Shown: one piece after another, positions 50,160-62,880 of the stretch
Layout: every line of letters begins with the position of its first letter
Position numbering within the stretch: the stretch's first letter is position 1
From: Embiotoca jacksoni
Lineage: Eukaryota > Chordata > Actinopteri > Embiotocidae
Length of the DNA stretch: 64,000 bases
Direction of reading: 5' to 3'
Assembly (NCBI GenBank): GCA_022577435.1
Contig: JAKOON010000040.1
Span: 1,779,687 to 1,843,686, forward strand
Made by a program: the position numbers and the translations under genes
The notes under the pieces: generated by a model
What the model was told of the DNA's origin: nothing
The model's database searches: none
The model's input: only the letters and a program-made list of their open reading frames with translations

Positions 50160-50480
50160 CAGTGTTGAGTGACAATGTGAGAAAGAGGTGGTGTTTTTTT
50201 TTTTTTTCTCATCCCCTTGTTGAAAATAAATGCCGGTGTGAATCAACATCACGTGAGAATGTAAACCGACCAAGAATGTCTTCCTCACACTTCCCTCGGA
50301 GATGTATTGTGGTGTTTATCTGCTAGTCTAACTCGGCCGGACAGTCGGCTTGTTTGGAATGCTGCACCTTCACATTTATGAAAATGACGGAGATGTAGGA
50401 GCGGCTGTGGCATCTTGTCAGGCCTCTGGAGCTGCATGCATGGGGATTTACTTTGGAGGAAAAAAAAGATTAGCAACATA
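50160..50480. promoter_or_regulatory. candidate enhancer upstream of tbx2b
   Basis: Unique block with CCGGTGTGAATC and CTTCCTCACACTTCC, both close to the T-box half site AGGTGTGA/TCACACCT, plus TCACGTGAG (E-box). Could point to T-box auto- or cross-regulation; inference from short motifs. Confidence 0.3.
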
Positions 50481-50929
50481 TGGAGGTGGATAACGGTTTT
50501 TCTGCCGGGATACTCAGCTGGATAATTGTATCAACAATGCTTGTGCAAATTAGTCACCATTTATTTGTTCTGTGCCTTCAACGGTACAGAAATCTCCATT
50601 ACGCGCGATTTAAAAGTCATTAAGTCAAGGGAAGAGTGCTGCGAGCTGCTGGTAGTTCTGCATAGAAGGGGCACTGTGTTGATAGATTCCTCGGTGTTGG
50701 GGATTAATACAGGCAGACAGAATATGCTCCTTAGACCTGTTATTTGGGCATGTGCGTGTCAGCTGGGCATGTGGAAGTGAAGCAAGAGCAAAAATGTACA
50801 AAATGATGTTTGGAAACATCTGAAAACATGAGAAAATTCAGAATTTTTGGTCCACAGTTTATTGTTGTATACTTTATTAAATCATTATCCCATGATCCCC
50901 AGAAATTACTCCAAATAAGCAGATTCAGA

Positions 50930-51380
50930 GGCTTAAATGAGATATTTGATGCGCGGAGTTGCCCGTCACTGCAAGCTGGGCTCGTATTTAAAGTGAATTA
51001 ACTGCTTGCATCACCAAAGCCTTTCCGTGTCCTTGATCCGTCCGCTCAATACAATACAATACAATACAATACAATACAGCTGCAGATGTGGAAATGTGCG
51101 TAAAAAGCGTCTTCCGTCCCGGTGATTTGGCCCCTGTGTCAGCGATCCGGTCCAAAGACGCTCTAATTACAACATAACGGGACAGTTTTGCGCCATATTC
51201 GTCTATAATCGAGTATTGTTTTTTTCTTCTTCCCCTCGACATTGTTCCTTTCTTCCTTTTCATCTCTCCATCTTCTCCTCCCATCTCCCTGCATCATCTC
51301 TCCGGCTATATTTAGCGGCTAGACTGAGGCCTTGGCGCCAGACCGTTTAAGACCTGTCAAAGTCCCTCATATTTCCCCTT
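50930..51380. promoter_or_regulatory. candidate enhancer with consensus MEF2 site
   Basis: CTATATTTAG at 51306-51315 matches the MEF2 consensus exactly. Nearby lie GCGCCATATTCG (CArG-like but imperfect) and TCTAATTACAAC. A TACAA pentamer array sits inside at 51048-51078. Tbx2 is a cardiac gene, so a MEF2 site is suggestive. Confidence 0.35.
51048..51078. repeat. (AATAC)n pentanucleotide array
   Basis: Six perfect units. Confidence 0.95.
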
Positions 51381-51406
51381 GTCACATGGAAACCCGGCGA
51401 CCAGCG

Positions 51407-51530
51407 GCCCTCTCCTCCTCCTCCTCCTCCTTTTCTCTTTTCCTCCTCCTTCTCCCTCCTCCTCCTCCCGCTACTACCAGCAGCCCCCTTCTCCTTCACC
51501 TCCTCCACTTCCTCCTCCTGCACCTCCACA
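51407..51530. repeat. polypyrimidine (TCC-rich) tract
   Basis: About 120 bases almost purely C and T, TCC units dominating, followed 80 bases later by a long CA array. Confidence 0.92.
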
Positions 51531-51607
51531 GTTCACTCTGCTAAATGAAACATATCAGTTCTCACTTGAAGGAGAAGCAAAATGTTTCCTCAACCCCTCC
51601 CTTAGGT

Positions 51608-51610
<3 letters not shown>

Positions 51611-51699
<89 letters not shown>
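51611..51699. repeat. (CA)n microsatellite
   Basis: About 44 uninterrupted units. Confidence 0.98.
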
Positions 51700-51701
<2 letters not shown>

Positions 51702-53399
51702 TCATACTATTTGGAACAATACAGTGAATCAGATGCTTTTTGGGATCAGGCTAATACCTGAAGCGCCACAGCTCTGCATGAACATTTTTTCTGGACATGA
51801 CTTTCTGGCAAACTCAATCATAAACTACAACCATTCATATCCAGTCACCTGCCAGCAGGTTTCACCGCTCCCCCCCCCCCCCACACACCCCCCACCCCAG
51901 TCCCGTTATCTGAACTGCAGCCACAGTGTGGTATAGAGGCTGTAGGTGAACACCAGGTGGGGGCGCTATAGTGACCCAGGGGAGCCAGAGGAGGGTGACG
52001 GAGCTGTCAACATCCACAGGCGTCAGAGCAGCTCCACATTTGATCAGAGTGGAATCACAGACAATTAAACTCTTTCCTTTGCCACACATTTCATACACTG
52101 ACTAATTGGAACAAGCTTGTTCATCTTTGTGAAATGAAGCTGCGGGTTTTTGTGCTGAGGAGATCTGCAGGGGACTTTCGAAACGGCAAGAATTCAAATT
52201 TCAAATCAATGCAGCTGAATGAGTCCATGACGCAGTGCAGAACTGCGCATGTATACGCGTGTGTATTTAACCCGGGATCAAATGTGTGCATGCAGTGATA
52301 GTTAGGACAGATACGACCACTGGAAGTGACTTTTACAAATCCATCACAGTGACACCAACCAGTGTCTGCCTTAGTTTAAAATAATAAAATAAAATGAACT
52401 CGCCTCCCGTTCCCGTTTAAGCTTAAAAGGCCCCACAGATCTGTTGGGGCTCGAGTCTTTTTAAAATCATCAATATACAGATTAAGGTCAGCCAGGCCTG
52501 TTTTTCTTTGCGTGTGCTTGTTTGTTTGTGTAACTCAACGTGCGTCAAATATTAAATAAAATAACAGAAATGTGATCCAGTGAAATCATCGTCTCTAAAA
52601 TCACATATTTTTTACGCTTTTGTCCTTTCTGGACTGAAAACGGCCCTCAGAAATTCTGACACTGAAAATAACTGTTAAGCAGAAAGGCCTCTGCACCATG
52701 ACATTTATTTTAAAAGAAAATATATTTATTTCATTAATTTTCATTCATTTACCTCCTAATAAATGTGTTTAATTAAGATATTAGTTTTTATTGTTCTTTT
52801 AAAAATAACTGTATTTATACATCAAACTCTCAAATCTCATTTTGGTTAGCTTTTTTGAAGTTGATGCGCATGCGTCACGAAACTACTAAAGCAAAAATCT
52901 ACATGTGCAGTTCTTAACAGTGTCGAACAAAATCAAGAGAGAAATCAGGAAACATTCAAATATCGGTTTTTTTTTTAACATCATCCAGATGACTACATTT
53001 ATTACTATTTTATGTGAGTCGAGACGCTTTTTTTTTTAAACAATCAAAATAATATTTTGTGTGTTTTGCAGATGTGTTGACAGCGTGGAGAAATTGAATT
53101 AGCAGCTGCAGCGCCGGGAAGGTTGAATCATATTAGGAGCAGCAGCAGAGGAGAAGAGGCTCCTACCTGCAGGCCTCCTCTCTTATTCAGGAGGAGGTTT
53201 CACAGCACGACACGGCTCCTGCAACACAACAGAAACACAACGAGCTCCGAGAAATATGATTTATCTCGAAGAACAGGAAAGTTCCCGGTTTGATAAAATG
53301 CTTTACAATATCACATTTTATTGCTGTTTTTATTTAAAAAAAAACCAAAAAAAAACAACAACCCCGTAATAATCCCAATTACCATTTAAAACAAAGCGA

Positions 53400-53640
53400 T
53401 CTGAAAGGATTTAAAATCCGACCAAACAGCGGAGTCGCAGTAAATTTCAAGTCATGTCGCCAAGAAAGATGTTTGAAATATTAAAAAATATGAAAGATGG
53501 AATCACTTGCAACATCATGACGCAGGAAATAACCTCACGTCATCAGATGAGGCTAAACAATCAAAGTTAATGTGGGCTAATAAAATTCACGTGAACCTAA
53601 AAACGCTATAAGTGACGTCATGTGAGTTTTCGGCGGCTCC
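53400..53640. promoter_or_regulatory. candidate regulatory block with paired CRE-like sites
   Basis: CATGACGCAGG, CTCACGTCATC and GTGACGTCATG (the last contains a full CRE palindrome) within about 110 bases, plus AAACAATCAAAG (SOX/TCF type) and TTCACGTGAACC (E-box palindrome). Repeat-free. Confidence 0.35.
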
Positions 53641-54285
53641 TCCGCTGCGGACGTTTTTTTTGTGGCCCTGATCGATGTCAGTCTTGTGGGATAAATATAC
53701 GTCACATGAAGCTGAATCTGATGCAGAAACAAATTGTGCCCATGTTCAGGATTCCCGTCTGATCTCCATCTGACCTGACCGTGTCTGCAGCTGTGGGAAG
53801 GTTCCCTCCTGGTGAGTCGTTGTAGTGGCGACAAAGCGGTCTGTGCCAGCGACTCTCAAAACGTGGCTCAAAGTCCTTCAGGGGCCTTACAGAGGCCTTA
53901 CAGAGGCCGCAGGAGGACTGACTCGGTACAATGCAACAGGTTCAGTTCAGTATCGTTTCATCTGCAAGCTTTGATCCTGCTCACAGAATAAAGTCAGAAC
54001 ATGATTATATGTAACACAGGTTTTAGATGTGCTATTCAAAAGCAGGGCTACGATTAAAATGTGCTGTATGGGTTTATGATGTGGTCTGTTTTAAATCACC
54101 TGTTACATCCACAATGCTCGGCTTTCTATTTCACACCACTAGTTCTTAGGGTTACATCTTAACATGATCTGAATGAAAACCTCTAAGAACCTCCTGCCTG
54201 TGTTTCCAAGCAGCCTTTTAACTCTCTGGACAGACTGGGTCGAGCTCAACGTGAAGACGGTGTGAGGCGTCCTCCAACGTGAGTG

Positions 54286-54286
<1 letters not shown>

Positions 54287-54375
<89 letters not shown>
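54287..54375. repeat. (CA)n microsatellite
   Basis: About 44 units. Confidence 0.98.
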
Positions 54376-54378
<3 letters not shown>

Positions 54379-56739
54379 CTCCTCACACTGCCTGCTGCAG
54401 ACCTGAGCTGCTCATTCACTCATGCTCAGCTGGACCTCACACTTGTTTTCTTTTTGTAATCTTCTGTTTTGCAGCCCTCCTTTACACTGATTTCGCCCCA
54501 AAACTTTTTTATATATCGACATTTTTTACAGATTTACAAAAAACTGAAAACAATATATGATCATTACCTCTACATCTTTCAGAAAACAGGTATTTTTCCA
54601 CTTCATTTAGTGTCCTCTTTGTCTATCTCGCTGTTTGCTGCTGAACTTCTTCACATAATTCTTTGTTTCAGCCAAACTAATTAAATACTGAGCTTCTGTT
54701 TCAGCTCCTACAACCAGCAGCTCTTCTGACCGGGAGCCATCTACCATAATACATATAATAAAATGTGAATGTGTGCATGTTAAAAGTACTCTTCATTGTG
54801 AGAATGATATTTTAATTCCATGATTTCGAGCATGATATTTATTGTTAAAGCTACGTGGAAAATTAGGTCACAGTGCAGTAGCTTTAATAATTAGGGGCAT
54901 TGTTTTGAACATTGTTATTTTGACCAGTCTTCGCAGTGGGTGGAGCCCTGTGTTGTCACCTGTCATATCCTAAAATAGAAAAAAAAACATCTGTAAGTGA
55001 CTTATATTGCTAGGTTCAATTAGGTTGTATTGACTTTGGGCTGGCGTTGTGTTGCGAATGCTAATATGAGCAAGCAGCATGATTATATGCATCACCATCA
55101 ACTGTTGGGACTTGCTTTATAAAATAACAAATTAAGAAAATCCCTCAGGACCAGAAGCATGCAGAGACCTTTCTGCTGGTTTGTTTGGAGAATTGAAGTT
55201 AGCAGGAGGTCTGCGAATTGTTCAGTCCAATAAAGTCACTAAATTAGAAACAATGGATGATGGCACTGGTGTACTGTGTATAATCTGTGCTGGAAGTAGA
55301 AATGGGTACAAAAGGACGCTGCACACACCAGCTTTAATGAGTAAATAATAACTGTCCTGTTATGTTGCACTAATTTTATCCTCAACCACAGCAGCTCTCC
55401 TCCTACGTTACGCTGCAGGCTGCTGGCCTGCTGTCACCCAGAAGGCTCATCTTTTATGTGGTAAATGCGAAATAATGTCAGCAATAAATGTTAGCAAGCT
55501 GTGCTCCACTTAGATATGAGATGTTTCTGACTTCTGCGAGCGAATGTAAAGGCTTCGTGATGAATCCTCATTAAAACCAGGAAAATAGGAGTTGTTGTTT
55601 CTTTGCTGCAGCTTCAGTGAGTCTTCTCATGACTGATACGAGTTCAGCTCGCTGCCGTAGTTCTGCTGCTGAATGCTCACAAGCATTCGTCCTCCTCACA
55701 TTTCCTGGCAGGAGGTCGGATGTCAGGACCTGGAAACTTGAAAGTTTGCTCCAGTTTACATTTCAGGGAGCTGATTGTGTAATCCGGAGTGACTTGAACC
55801 AGTGAGCAGGGTTTTACTGTTGTGCTTGATGACTCGAACAGGACACACGTCTGTCTGACTTAATGCTTGAACTCACAGTTTAAAGGTCAGTAATTCTCCT
55901 AGCACACAGATTGTTATGCATTTACTGCCTCTTCCATGTGTGCATCTTTGAAATGATCAAGTTTATTATAAACTGACAAGAGTCTGTTTTAAGTATTTTT
56001 TTTAATTTTTTTTGGTGTCTGGCATTCTTGTTATGTATGACATATTTTTTTTTGAAAAGTGCCTCTGATGGTGATGGAGATTTCTTCGGTGTTTATAATT
56101 TGTACTTCTGCCTACGTGGAACAATGTAAAGTGTTTGTAAGAACTTGTTGAAATAAAATAATGTTCAGTTGCAAACTGCAGTGTTGCTCTTGTGCTTGTT
56201 GCATAATGCTGAAGTTTCCTGTGGATGAAAAGGCAGAGACACATGCTGCCAGCTGGAGCTTATTTCTACTTTGTTCATCAGGGAGTCTTGCATACAACCC
56301 TAAACAAACACATTTTGCAATGGTTCATTTTATGTTTTCATTGTGTTCTCCAGCTCATGCTGTAACTGATTTTTATTTTCAGATATATGTGAACACAGGA
56401 ACACTGTTCTTAATTTAAAAATGTTTCCGGCATGAAGTTGTAATAAGTTATTGATTGTAATGTTTGTGCAGACTTTTTCAGACCATCTCTTCTGGGTTGG
56501 AAGTGTTCCACTGTAGCTGGGCAAGGGCCCCTTTTAAATTTTATGACTGGTAGCTTATGAACACGTAGATGAGATGAAATAAAGCATACAAAGAGTAATG
56601 CACTGCAAATCTAATTTAATTTAAATTAGCTTAAATGTCTTCAGCCCAACGTCTTACTTTATTTTAAAAGAAGAAAATAAATCTGTACATAAGAGACTCG
56701 TGATTTTTAAGTTTTGCTGATTAGCAGAGAAACAAACAT

Positions 56740-57600
56740 GGCTTCTCGTTTCTCCACTCTCTCAGAACAAAGAGCCAGAGTCGGCCATAAAAAGTCCCTT
56801 TAACAACACTTTACTGCCTCTTAAAAAATATGGTACTAATTACCAGTGGTACTATGTGCTGATGGTCACCGCCGTGGTTGAAATGTGAACGGCACAATTA
56901 GGAGCAATCAGAGTGAGACAGAAAGACAGACAGCTTCATTTCCTCGACTTTTATTATGTTTTTACTTGCATGAATGCTGAGAAAAGAAGTCCGTATTTTA
57001 CAGATCCAATCCTACCTTCAATAACAAGCATTTGCTCTGAATTAGTAGATTCATGCCCTTTTCTGCTCATTCAGTGAGCGAGGCATTATGACATGCAGCC
57101 AGGCGAACAACACTCAGACATGTGGGACTGTGCACTCCATTTTACATGTTGTCTAAGGTGACTCTGTAAATAGTGCATTTATTTTTCACCCATTTAAACA
57201 TTCTGCTCAGGAAAAACTAACAGGAAAAGTGTGTGAAAGGAGTCTGATTATCAAAGACAGGCAAAGCTAGAACATTTTAGGAAAATACATTTCACTTTTT
57301 TTTAAAGATTTATAACTAGAGGCGGGGAAAGAAATTTGGTCAAAAGTTGCTAATGTACAAAATACAGCATGACGGCTACACAGGCCTCCATTACTCCGCT
57401 CAATTAAAATTTACTATCTGGAAAGGCCGAGTGGGGAATATATCTAAATGATTTCAGAAACATATCTCAATTACACTGTAAACATCTAAATGACTTCAGC
57501 AGCGTAGTAATAGTGTCGTCTCATTACTGCATCTTTTGTCAAATGGAATTACATGAAAATCAAAGGCATGAGAGAAGCAAATTTAATCAAAAACATTTAG
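56740..57600. promoter_or_regulatory. candidate regulatory block just beyond bcas3
   Basis: Nearly 900 bases of high-complexity sequence with CTAATTACCAGTGG, GGCACAATTAGGAGCAATC, GCTCAATTAAAATTTAC, and ATCTAAATGA written twice 50 bases apart (57443, 57486). Strong enhancer-like texture; not tested. Confidence 0.4.
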
Positions 57601-57621
57601 CGAGAGGCCATAAGAGCAGCA

Positions 57622-57726
<105 letters not shown>

Positions 57727-58048
57727 TGAGGAGGGAAGAAGGAGCAGCTACATGTCACTGACTGGAATAAATGTTTTTTTTTTTCCTCTGTCGGTGCTCC
57801 CTTTCTTATGGCTCATTCAGACAATAGGCACACCGTAAAACTTGAAACACACACTGCAGAGAGTGATGGCGGCCGAGGAAACAGCAGACGTCAGCTGCAG
57901 AGGAGAGAACAATGCCTGTGTGGACCGGCTGCTGACGGACACAACAGCGAGGTAACAAGCAGGTCAGACTGGGGCTGATATTGAACATAAAGGGAGTTCC
58001 TCCCAGATCCAAGCTCTATCAAAATACAAAACTGCATTTCATCTGCAT

Positions 58049-58524
58049 TTTATTTGGTTGGTTGCTCAGCAAAACCTAAAACAGCAGCTAAGCTTTGAAG
58101 AAATGGGGTTTTCAAAAGTTTACAATTAATATGTGCTTCCACCCTGATGGTAAACATCAAATCATCTTTAGTTTTGGAATGATTTTGACCCTAAAATTGA
58201 AATTAACTGGAAACCTGAACAAGGTGCAGCTGTCGGCAGCTTCAACAACAACAACAACAACAACAACAATAATAAAATATCAGCCTTCAAAATCCAATCC
58301 CAGAAATGAAATAGTAACACTGGATGCAGCCGCACTCACGCTGATCTGTGAGCAGCTGTATGAGAACACAGAGAACACAAAACACACTGCACAGAGACAC
58401 ACAAATCCCAGATACGATTTGGTCTCAGTTCAACACATCAGTGTGTCCGTGCGATGCTGGGCGGACAGATGGAGGGCAGGCAGGTGGGCCGGGCGCTGGA
58501 GGAGGGGCGGGGCGGGGCGGGGCT
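58049..58524 (-). other. bcas3: bcas3 3' UTR and candidate polyadenylation signal
   Basis: Downstream of the bcas3 stop there is a GGGGC-rich segment, an AAC trinucleotide run (58242-58274) and then the first AATAAA on the minus strand at 58054-58049, about 475 nt after the stop. The UTR end is inferred from that hexamer only. Confidence 0.45.
58242..58274. repeat. (AAC)n array in the bcas3 3' UTR
   Basis: About ten units ending in AATAAT. Confidence 0.95.
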
Positions 58525-58673
58525 CTAGGGGAAGTTGGTGGGGAAGAGGCTGAGCGGCTGGCTCTCGTTGGTGGGCAGGGGGGACCGGTAGCCCTCGAAG
58601 TTGCGCGGGATGCTGCCGCTGGTGGAACCCGAGCTGTTGCTGAGGGTCTCGATGCTGCCCTCCCTCTGCAGCT
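58525..58673 (-). CDS. bcas3: bcas3, last coding exon (C-terminal 48 residues)
   Basis: BCAS3 is a WD40/beta-propeller protein linked to cytoskeletal control, cell migration and phagophore binding. Seen here: two bases of a Glu codon, then LQREGSIETLSNSSGSTSGS, IPRNFEGYRSPLPTNESQPL and SLFPTNFP, followed by TAG at 58527-58525. This is nearly identical to the C-terminus of vertebrate BCAS3. The acceptor (TCTGCAG|AG) follows a pyrimidine tract. The propeller and the other exons lie right of the window. No penultimate exon was recognised in 58674-64000, so the last intron is at least 5.3 kb, in keeping with very long 3' introns in other vertebrates. The gene is transcribed toward tbx2b, as in human. 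Confidence 0.93.
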
Positions 58674-59133
58674 CTGCAGACGGACAGAGAGAAAGAAGGT
58701 TAATCACACAGTAGATGCACATATGTCACCTCTGTCTGCCTCCTTACAAAGCCATGGTTTACTCAGAGCCACTGGAGTCCTCACTGACACGCTACTTTCT
58801 CCACTCATAAATTTCAACGCTGCCTCTGGACCCTCAACACTGAAATATGTCGACAGCATCCGCTGGAAACTACAGTACGAAGAGACAGAAGAATGCAGGT
58901 CTTTTCTGCATATTTCTTGATCAGACTTTAGCTAATTTGACAGTGTTTAGTTTCGGCACAGCTCCTTCATGGATGGAAGTTTGACTTGTTTTGTTAGATG
59001 AACCAGAAATGTTTACTTTAAAAGCATCATGTTCATATTGAACCTCAGACACAGCCCGACATGTTTGGAGAACCATGTAGATTTGTAAAACTTGTTGTAT
59101 CTGAAGGCAGATAAAACTTTCAACAGCAGCAAT

Positions 59134-59225
59134 CCAGTATCACGGCAAGACGTGATATAGACACACTTTGGCCTGTCTACGCGTGGAAGTTACAGGCAGG
59201 TCAATGTCATGTGACGCAGGATGAG
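59134..59225. mobile_element. TIR element family 'CACGGCAAAG', truncated copy
   Basis: CCAGTATCACGGCAAGACGT, then GGCCTGTCTACGCGTGGAAG, GTTACA and GTCAATGTCATGTGACGCAG align with the left part of the copies at 9161 and 13711. No matching right end was found, so this is a single-ended remnant. Confidence 0.65.
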
Positions 59226-61818
59226 GTGTATCTACTGGTTGGAGCACAGAGCTCTGTTAAACTGGTTTGGGAGACCTTCCTGAAAGATACTTCAGCTCAC
59301 ATCGTATTCACATCCCACTGCTTATTATTAGAACAAACGTGAGCAGTCACATGATCAGACAGGTTAACTAACTGTTGCACAAACACTCTCTTGTAGTAAT
59401 TACTTTACAGTGTGCGGACTACCTTCTCTGCAGTGGTCGTGCTTCCTCTCAGTTTTTCATGTTTAACAGGAGAATATGACCAACATTGGTGTGTTTTGAT
59501 CACCTGTCTGGGTACACGATTCTCAGAACTCACAGACGTGATGCTTCCCACCATGAAAATAAGATATACAATACGTTTTTCCAGATTTATCCTGTAAACT
59601 GGTGCAAATTTATACACTTCAGGAGACATAGGAGGATTTTAAAATCACAAAGTTTGTTCATTTTATAAAATTGTAACTTGATTTAACAGACAGTATGAAG
59701 AGGAAGGGCTGACACCGATCCCAGGAGTTTCCCTTCTTGGTCTCCACCATGAATTGCTCATGAGAACGCTATGAAGTTATATTTGTGTTCGAAGCATATG
59801 AAGTCCACATCTGTGGGATTAACCCGGAGTGTCAGCGGACATCAGTTATTCTGGGATACGACCAGACTCTCCTCATGTTCTCTGGGTGACATGTCCCGCT
59901 GCTCCACAGCCCCTCAAACATCCTCTCAAACATCCCTCACTGACCACGCTGCTCTAGTCAGGATCTCTCCATACGGAACTCATTACTATTATTACATGCT
60001 GTAAACCATCTCGTTCGATATGTGGACCGAATGGCGTGCGTGTAAGTGGCAGCACAGCATTAGGACCTCGATGCATGTAGTGTATGGTGACGTCCATCAG
60101 GCGTCTCGCTGGGTTTAATTGGCCGCCGCTGCCGGCTGCTCCGCTGCCGGGTCGACGCCCTGGAAACGTGCAGCAGCGTGTGCATCCGTGACAGAGTGCG
60201 ACTGTCATCGACACGTTGAGAGCAGGATTTTGATAATGCGTGTACATGAAGAGGAAAGTGCACACGGTCACTGTTCATGCAGGTTTGTGGAATAAAGAGG
60301 ATCAAATGTTTTCATTCAACAGAGCTTCGAGCGCACGTCGGGCAGTAGCCTGATGTTTGCTGAGACTAGAGGACAGAACATGAGATGAGATGACGTATTA
60401 GCACTGGGAAAAAGGAAAATCCCGATGCCTCAACACAGATTGACCTGCGAAGATGCATGCCACAACCCTGGAGGTGTACGGGCTGGTTTTACACGAGCAG
60501 TCAGCACTGCTAACTCAACGGGATGCATATGAGATGTGACCCAAGATGGCCTTTTTTTTTTAGGAAATAAATCCACAAGTTTGACACCTTACAGACACCA
60601 TTTAAAATAAAGTTATCACAGTGACAGTGACTCCAGCACAGAAACATCCCGAGCATGTTACAAAGGCATCTAGCAGGATTGTGTGTTTGTACATGTTTCT
60701 TGGACCTTCATTATTCTGTTGACTGCATTTGTACCAATTTAACAGAAAATAACTATTATTTTTCAAAGCGTGCCTCAAACTTTTAGTACAATCCAGGACG
60801 GGCTTCAGTGTGAGAAAAATAAAGAAACACTAAGATGTATTTTGTGAATTTATATTGACCATCACCTCAAGTCCCCTGAGAGGATGTAAAAGAAAAGGCC
60901 AGGAATGTTTTTTTTTTTAATTTTTTTTTTTACCAACAATAAAAATCAGTGTAGCTATATTAGCAGAATAAAGACTGAGGTGCTCTCAGAGTTTTGAAGT
61001 GGGGGGGACACTCACCTTCAGATGATGTCATAGTTATTTTTGTTGTTGTTGTTCTTTTTAAATCTCAGCCTCCCTGACTAAATGATGGTAATTATGGTAC
61101 TTCCAGATTAAAATGGTTTCATAAGGTTTGAAAGAGAATCAAAAGTCACGGTATGTCAAACAGTCACGAAAAAATATTTAGCATTACATATTTCAAAAAT
61201 CACGACCTCCATGGTGTCTGCAGCCGTCTGTTTGGGAGGCCAAGATATACACCAAAAGTCATATCATGATATACTTTGACTGAAATACGATATATATCTC
61301 TGTAGTGGGTTCAATATTATTATATTTTTAAATTTTCCTTGAATATTCATTTGTTTATTCATTCATTTTGATTAAAAAAAAGATTGTGATCCAAATGAAA
61401 TCCAAGGACAGGGTTTCCTTCCATGTATAATTAGATTATGATTAAATAAAATAAATACTCCATATTAAAAAAAAATAGAGGTATTTCTGAGAACGCTGCG
61501 TGTTGTTTAGGACATCAAGAACAGGCCGACCGGCTGCAACCAACGAGGAAGAACTGGAGCACGTGTTGCAGCCAGGAAGTGTATTGTCTCATTTCTGGTT
61601 TCCGGTATTACGTTGGCGGTGGAGGTGTTGCTGCTCTGTCGTCTCAGTAAACGTGCTCTATTCATCTTCACAGCGGTTAATTACCTGCTGTACATTTAAA
61701 CGTACACTAGTTCTGCTCACAGCTCTCTGCTTCCGTTAACAGACTTTCTCTCTGATCGCTCAGTTGTTTACAAGCTCTTCAGATCTGTCAGCTACTTCAG
61801 CTTAGCAGTTAGCAGTGG

Positions 61819-61902
61819 CTTGTCCGTCTCTCTGTGTGTCTTGTCCGTCTCTCTGTGTGTCTTGTCCGTCTCTCTGTGTGTCTTGTCCGTCTCTCTGTGT
61901 GT
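61819..61902. repeat. 21 bp tandem repeat, four units
   Basis: Four perfect copies of a 21-base unit beginning CTTGTCCGTCTCTC and ending TGTGTGT. Confidence 0.97.
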
Positions 61903-62106
61903 CTTGTGTCCTGCGGTCAGTTATTCCTCTGACTCCTGTTGGAACAATCTAACATGGAACTAATGTTATGTATTTGCTGTGATGAATGCGAGGCTCAGTG
62001 AATTGTAAACTGGGTTCCACATCATAAAGTAAGTTGACTGGTCACAGCTCAGAGGAGCCGGGTTTAGGCCCCGCCCCCTTAGACTGACGACATTGTCAGT
62101 TCCCAT

Positions 62107-62245
62107 CATGCCTTAGTTCTTCGTAAACTTTGAGAATGAAGCAACCAAATGAAATAGGTCTTAGTGATGGGTAGAAATGATATTTACTCTTGCTAAAACA
62201 GGCAGTTTTGGAACATTTTAATGAAGACATAATGATACTTGAATG
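62107..62245 (+). repeat. dispersed repeat, copy 2 of 2
   Basis: Same orientation as 4917-5046, sharing CATGCCTTAGTT, GAAGCAACC, GATGGGTAGAAATGATATTT and TTGCTAAAACA. The upstream 60 bases barely match, so the family boundaries are unclear. Confidence 0.7.
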
Positions 62246-62334
62246 GACTTTGACTCAAACCATGTGTACAAGGGGAGAACCTGCTATATTTACCTTCTAA
62301 TAGCCTTACCCTGGTGTAATCACAGTGCATATGC

Positions 62335-62376
62335 ACATTGATATATATATATATATATGTATAGACATATCAATGT
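62335..62376. repeat. inverted repeat around a TA array
   Basis: Arms ACATTGATAT (62335-62344) and ATATCAATGT (62367-62376) are perfect complements, with TA units between. Confidence 0.9.
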
Positions 62377-62689
62377 CCCCTTGTCTCTCTACCGGTTCCA
62401 GTGGCACTCTGTAGGTGCCAGTGTCATATGCCACTGTGACATCACTACTGGAGTTCCCAGTGAACATCCTGCTGTTAGCCCGTGACCTGTCAGTCAGTGA
62501 CCTGTCAGTCAGAAACAACATGCAGAACACTGACCTGCAGATGAACACCAATCCTAAAGTCTTTTCTAAATTCATCCTGCGCTGACACCAAAACCACGAT
62601 GTGTCGTTAATACATCCTAATGTGGCAACTGTCTTTGTCATGGTTGGGTATGCAGGGGGAGGGAGGGGGGCTTCTTACTCTGGCTCAGG

Positions 62690-62880
62690 GAACCTCATAC
62701 AAGCCACACTGTTATTATCCCAGCTAACACGCAATGTGCCACACTGCGGTGTTATCCCCCCTCCCTCCCCCCTTTAATTCCCAACACTACAGAGGGCAGA
62801 AATGCTGCAGTAATCCCAGGCAGAGGCGAGGACTGCTGGTTCACATAAATGAGGACTTAAGGGGCCAATACTGGTACTTA
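62690..62880. promoter_or_regulatory. candidate regulatory block in the bcas3 intron
   Basis: Unique block: CCCAGCTAACACGCAATGTG, CTTTAATTCCCAACAC, GCAGTAATCCCAGGC, ACATAAATGAGGAC. Placed where other vertebrates carry tbx2-related elements inside bcas3; conservation untested. Confidence 0.35.
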
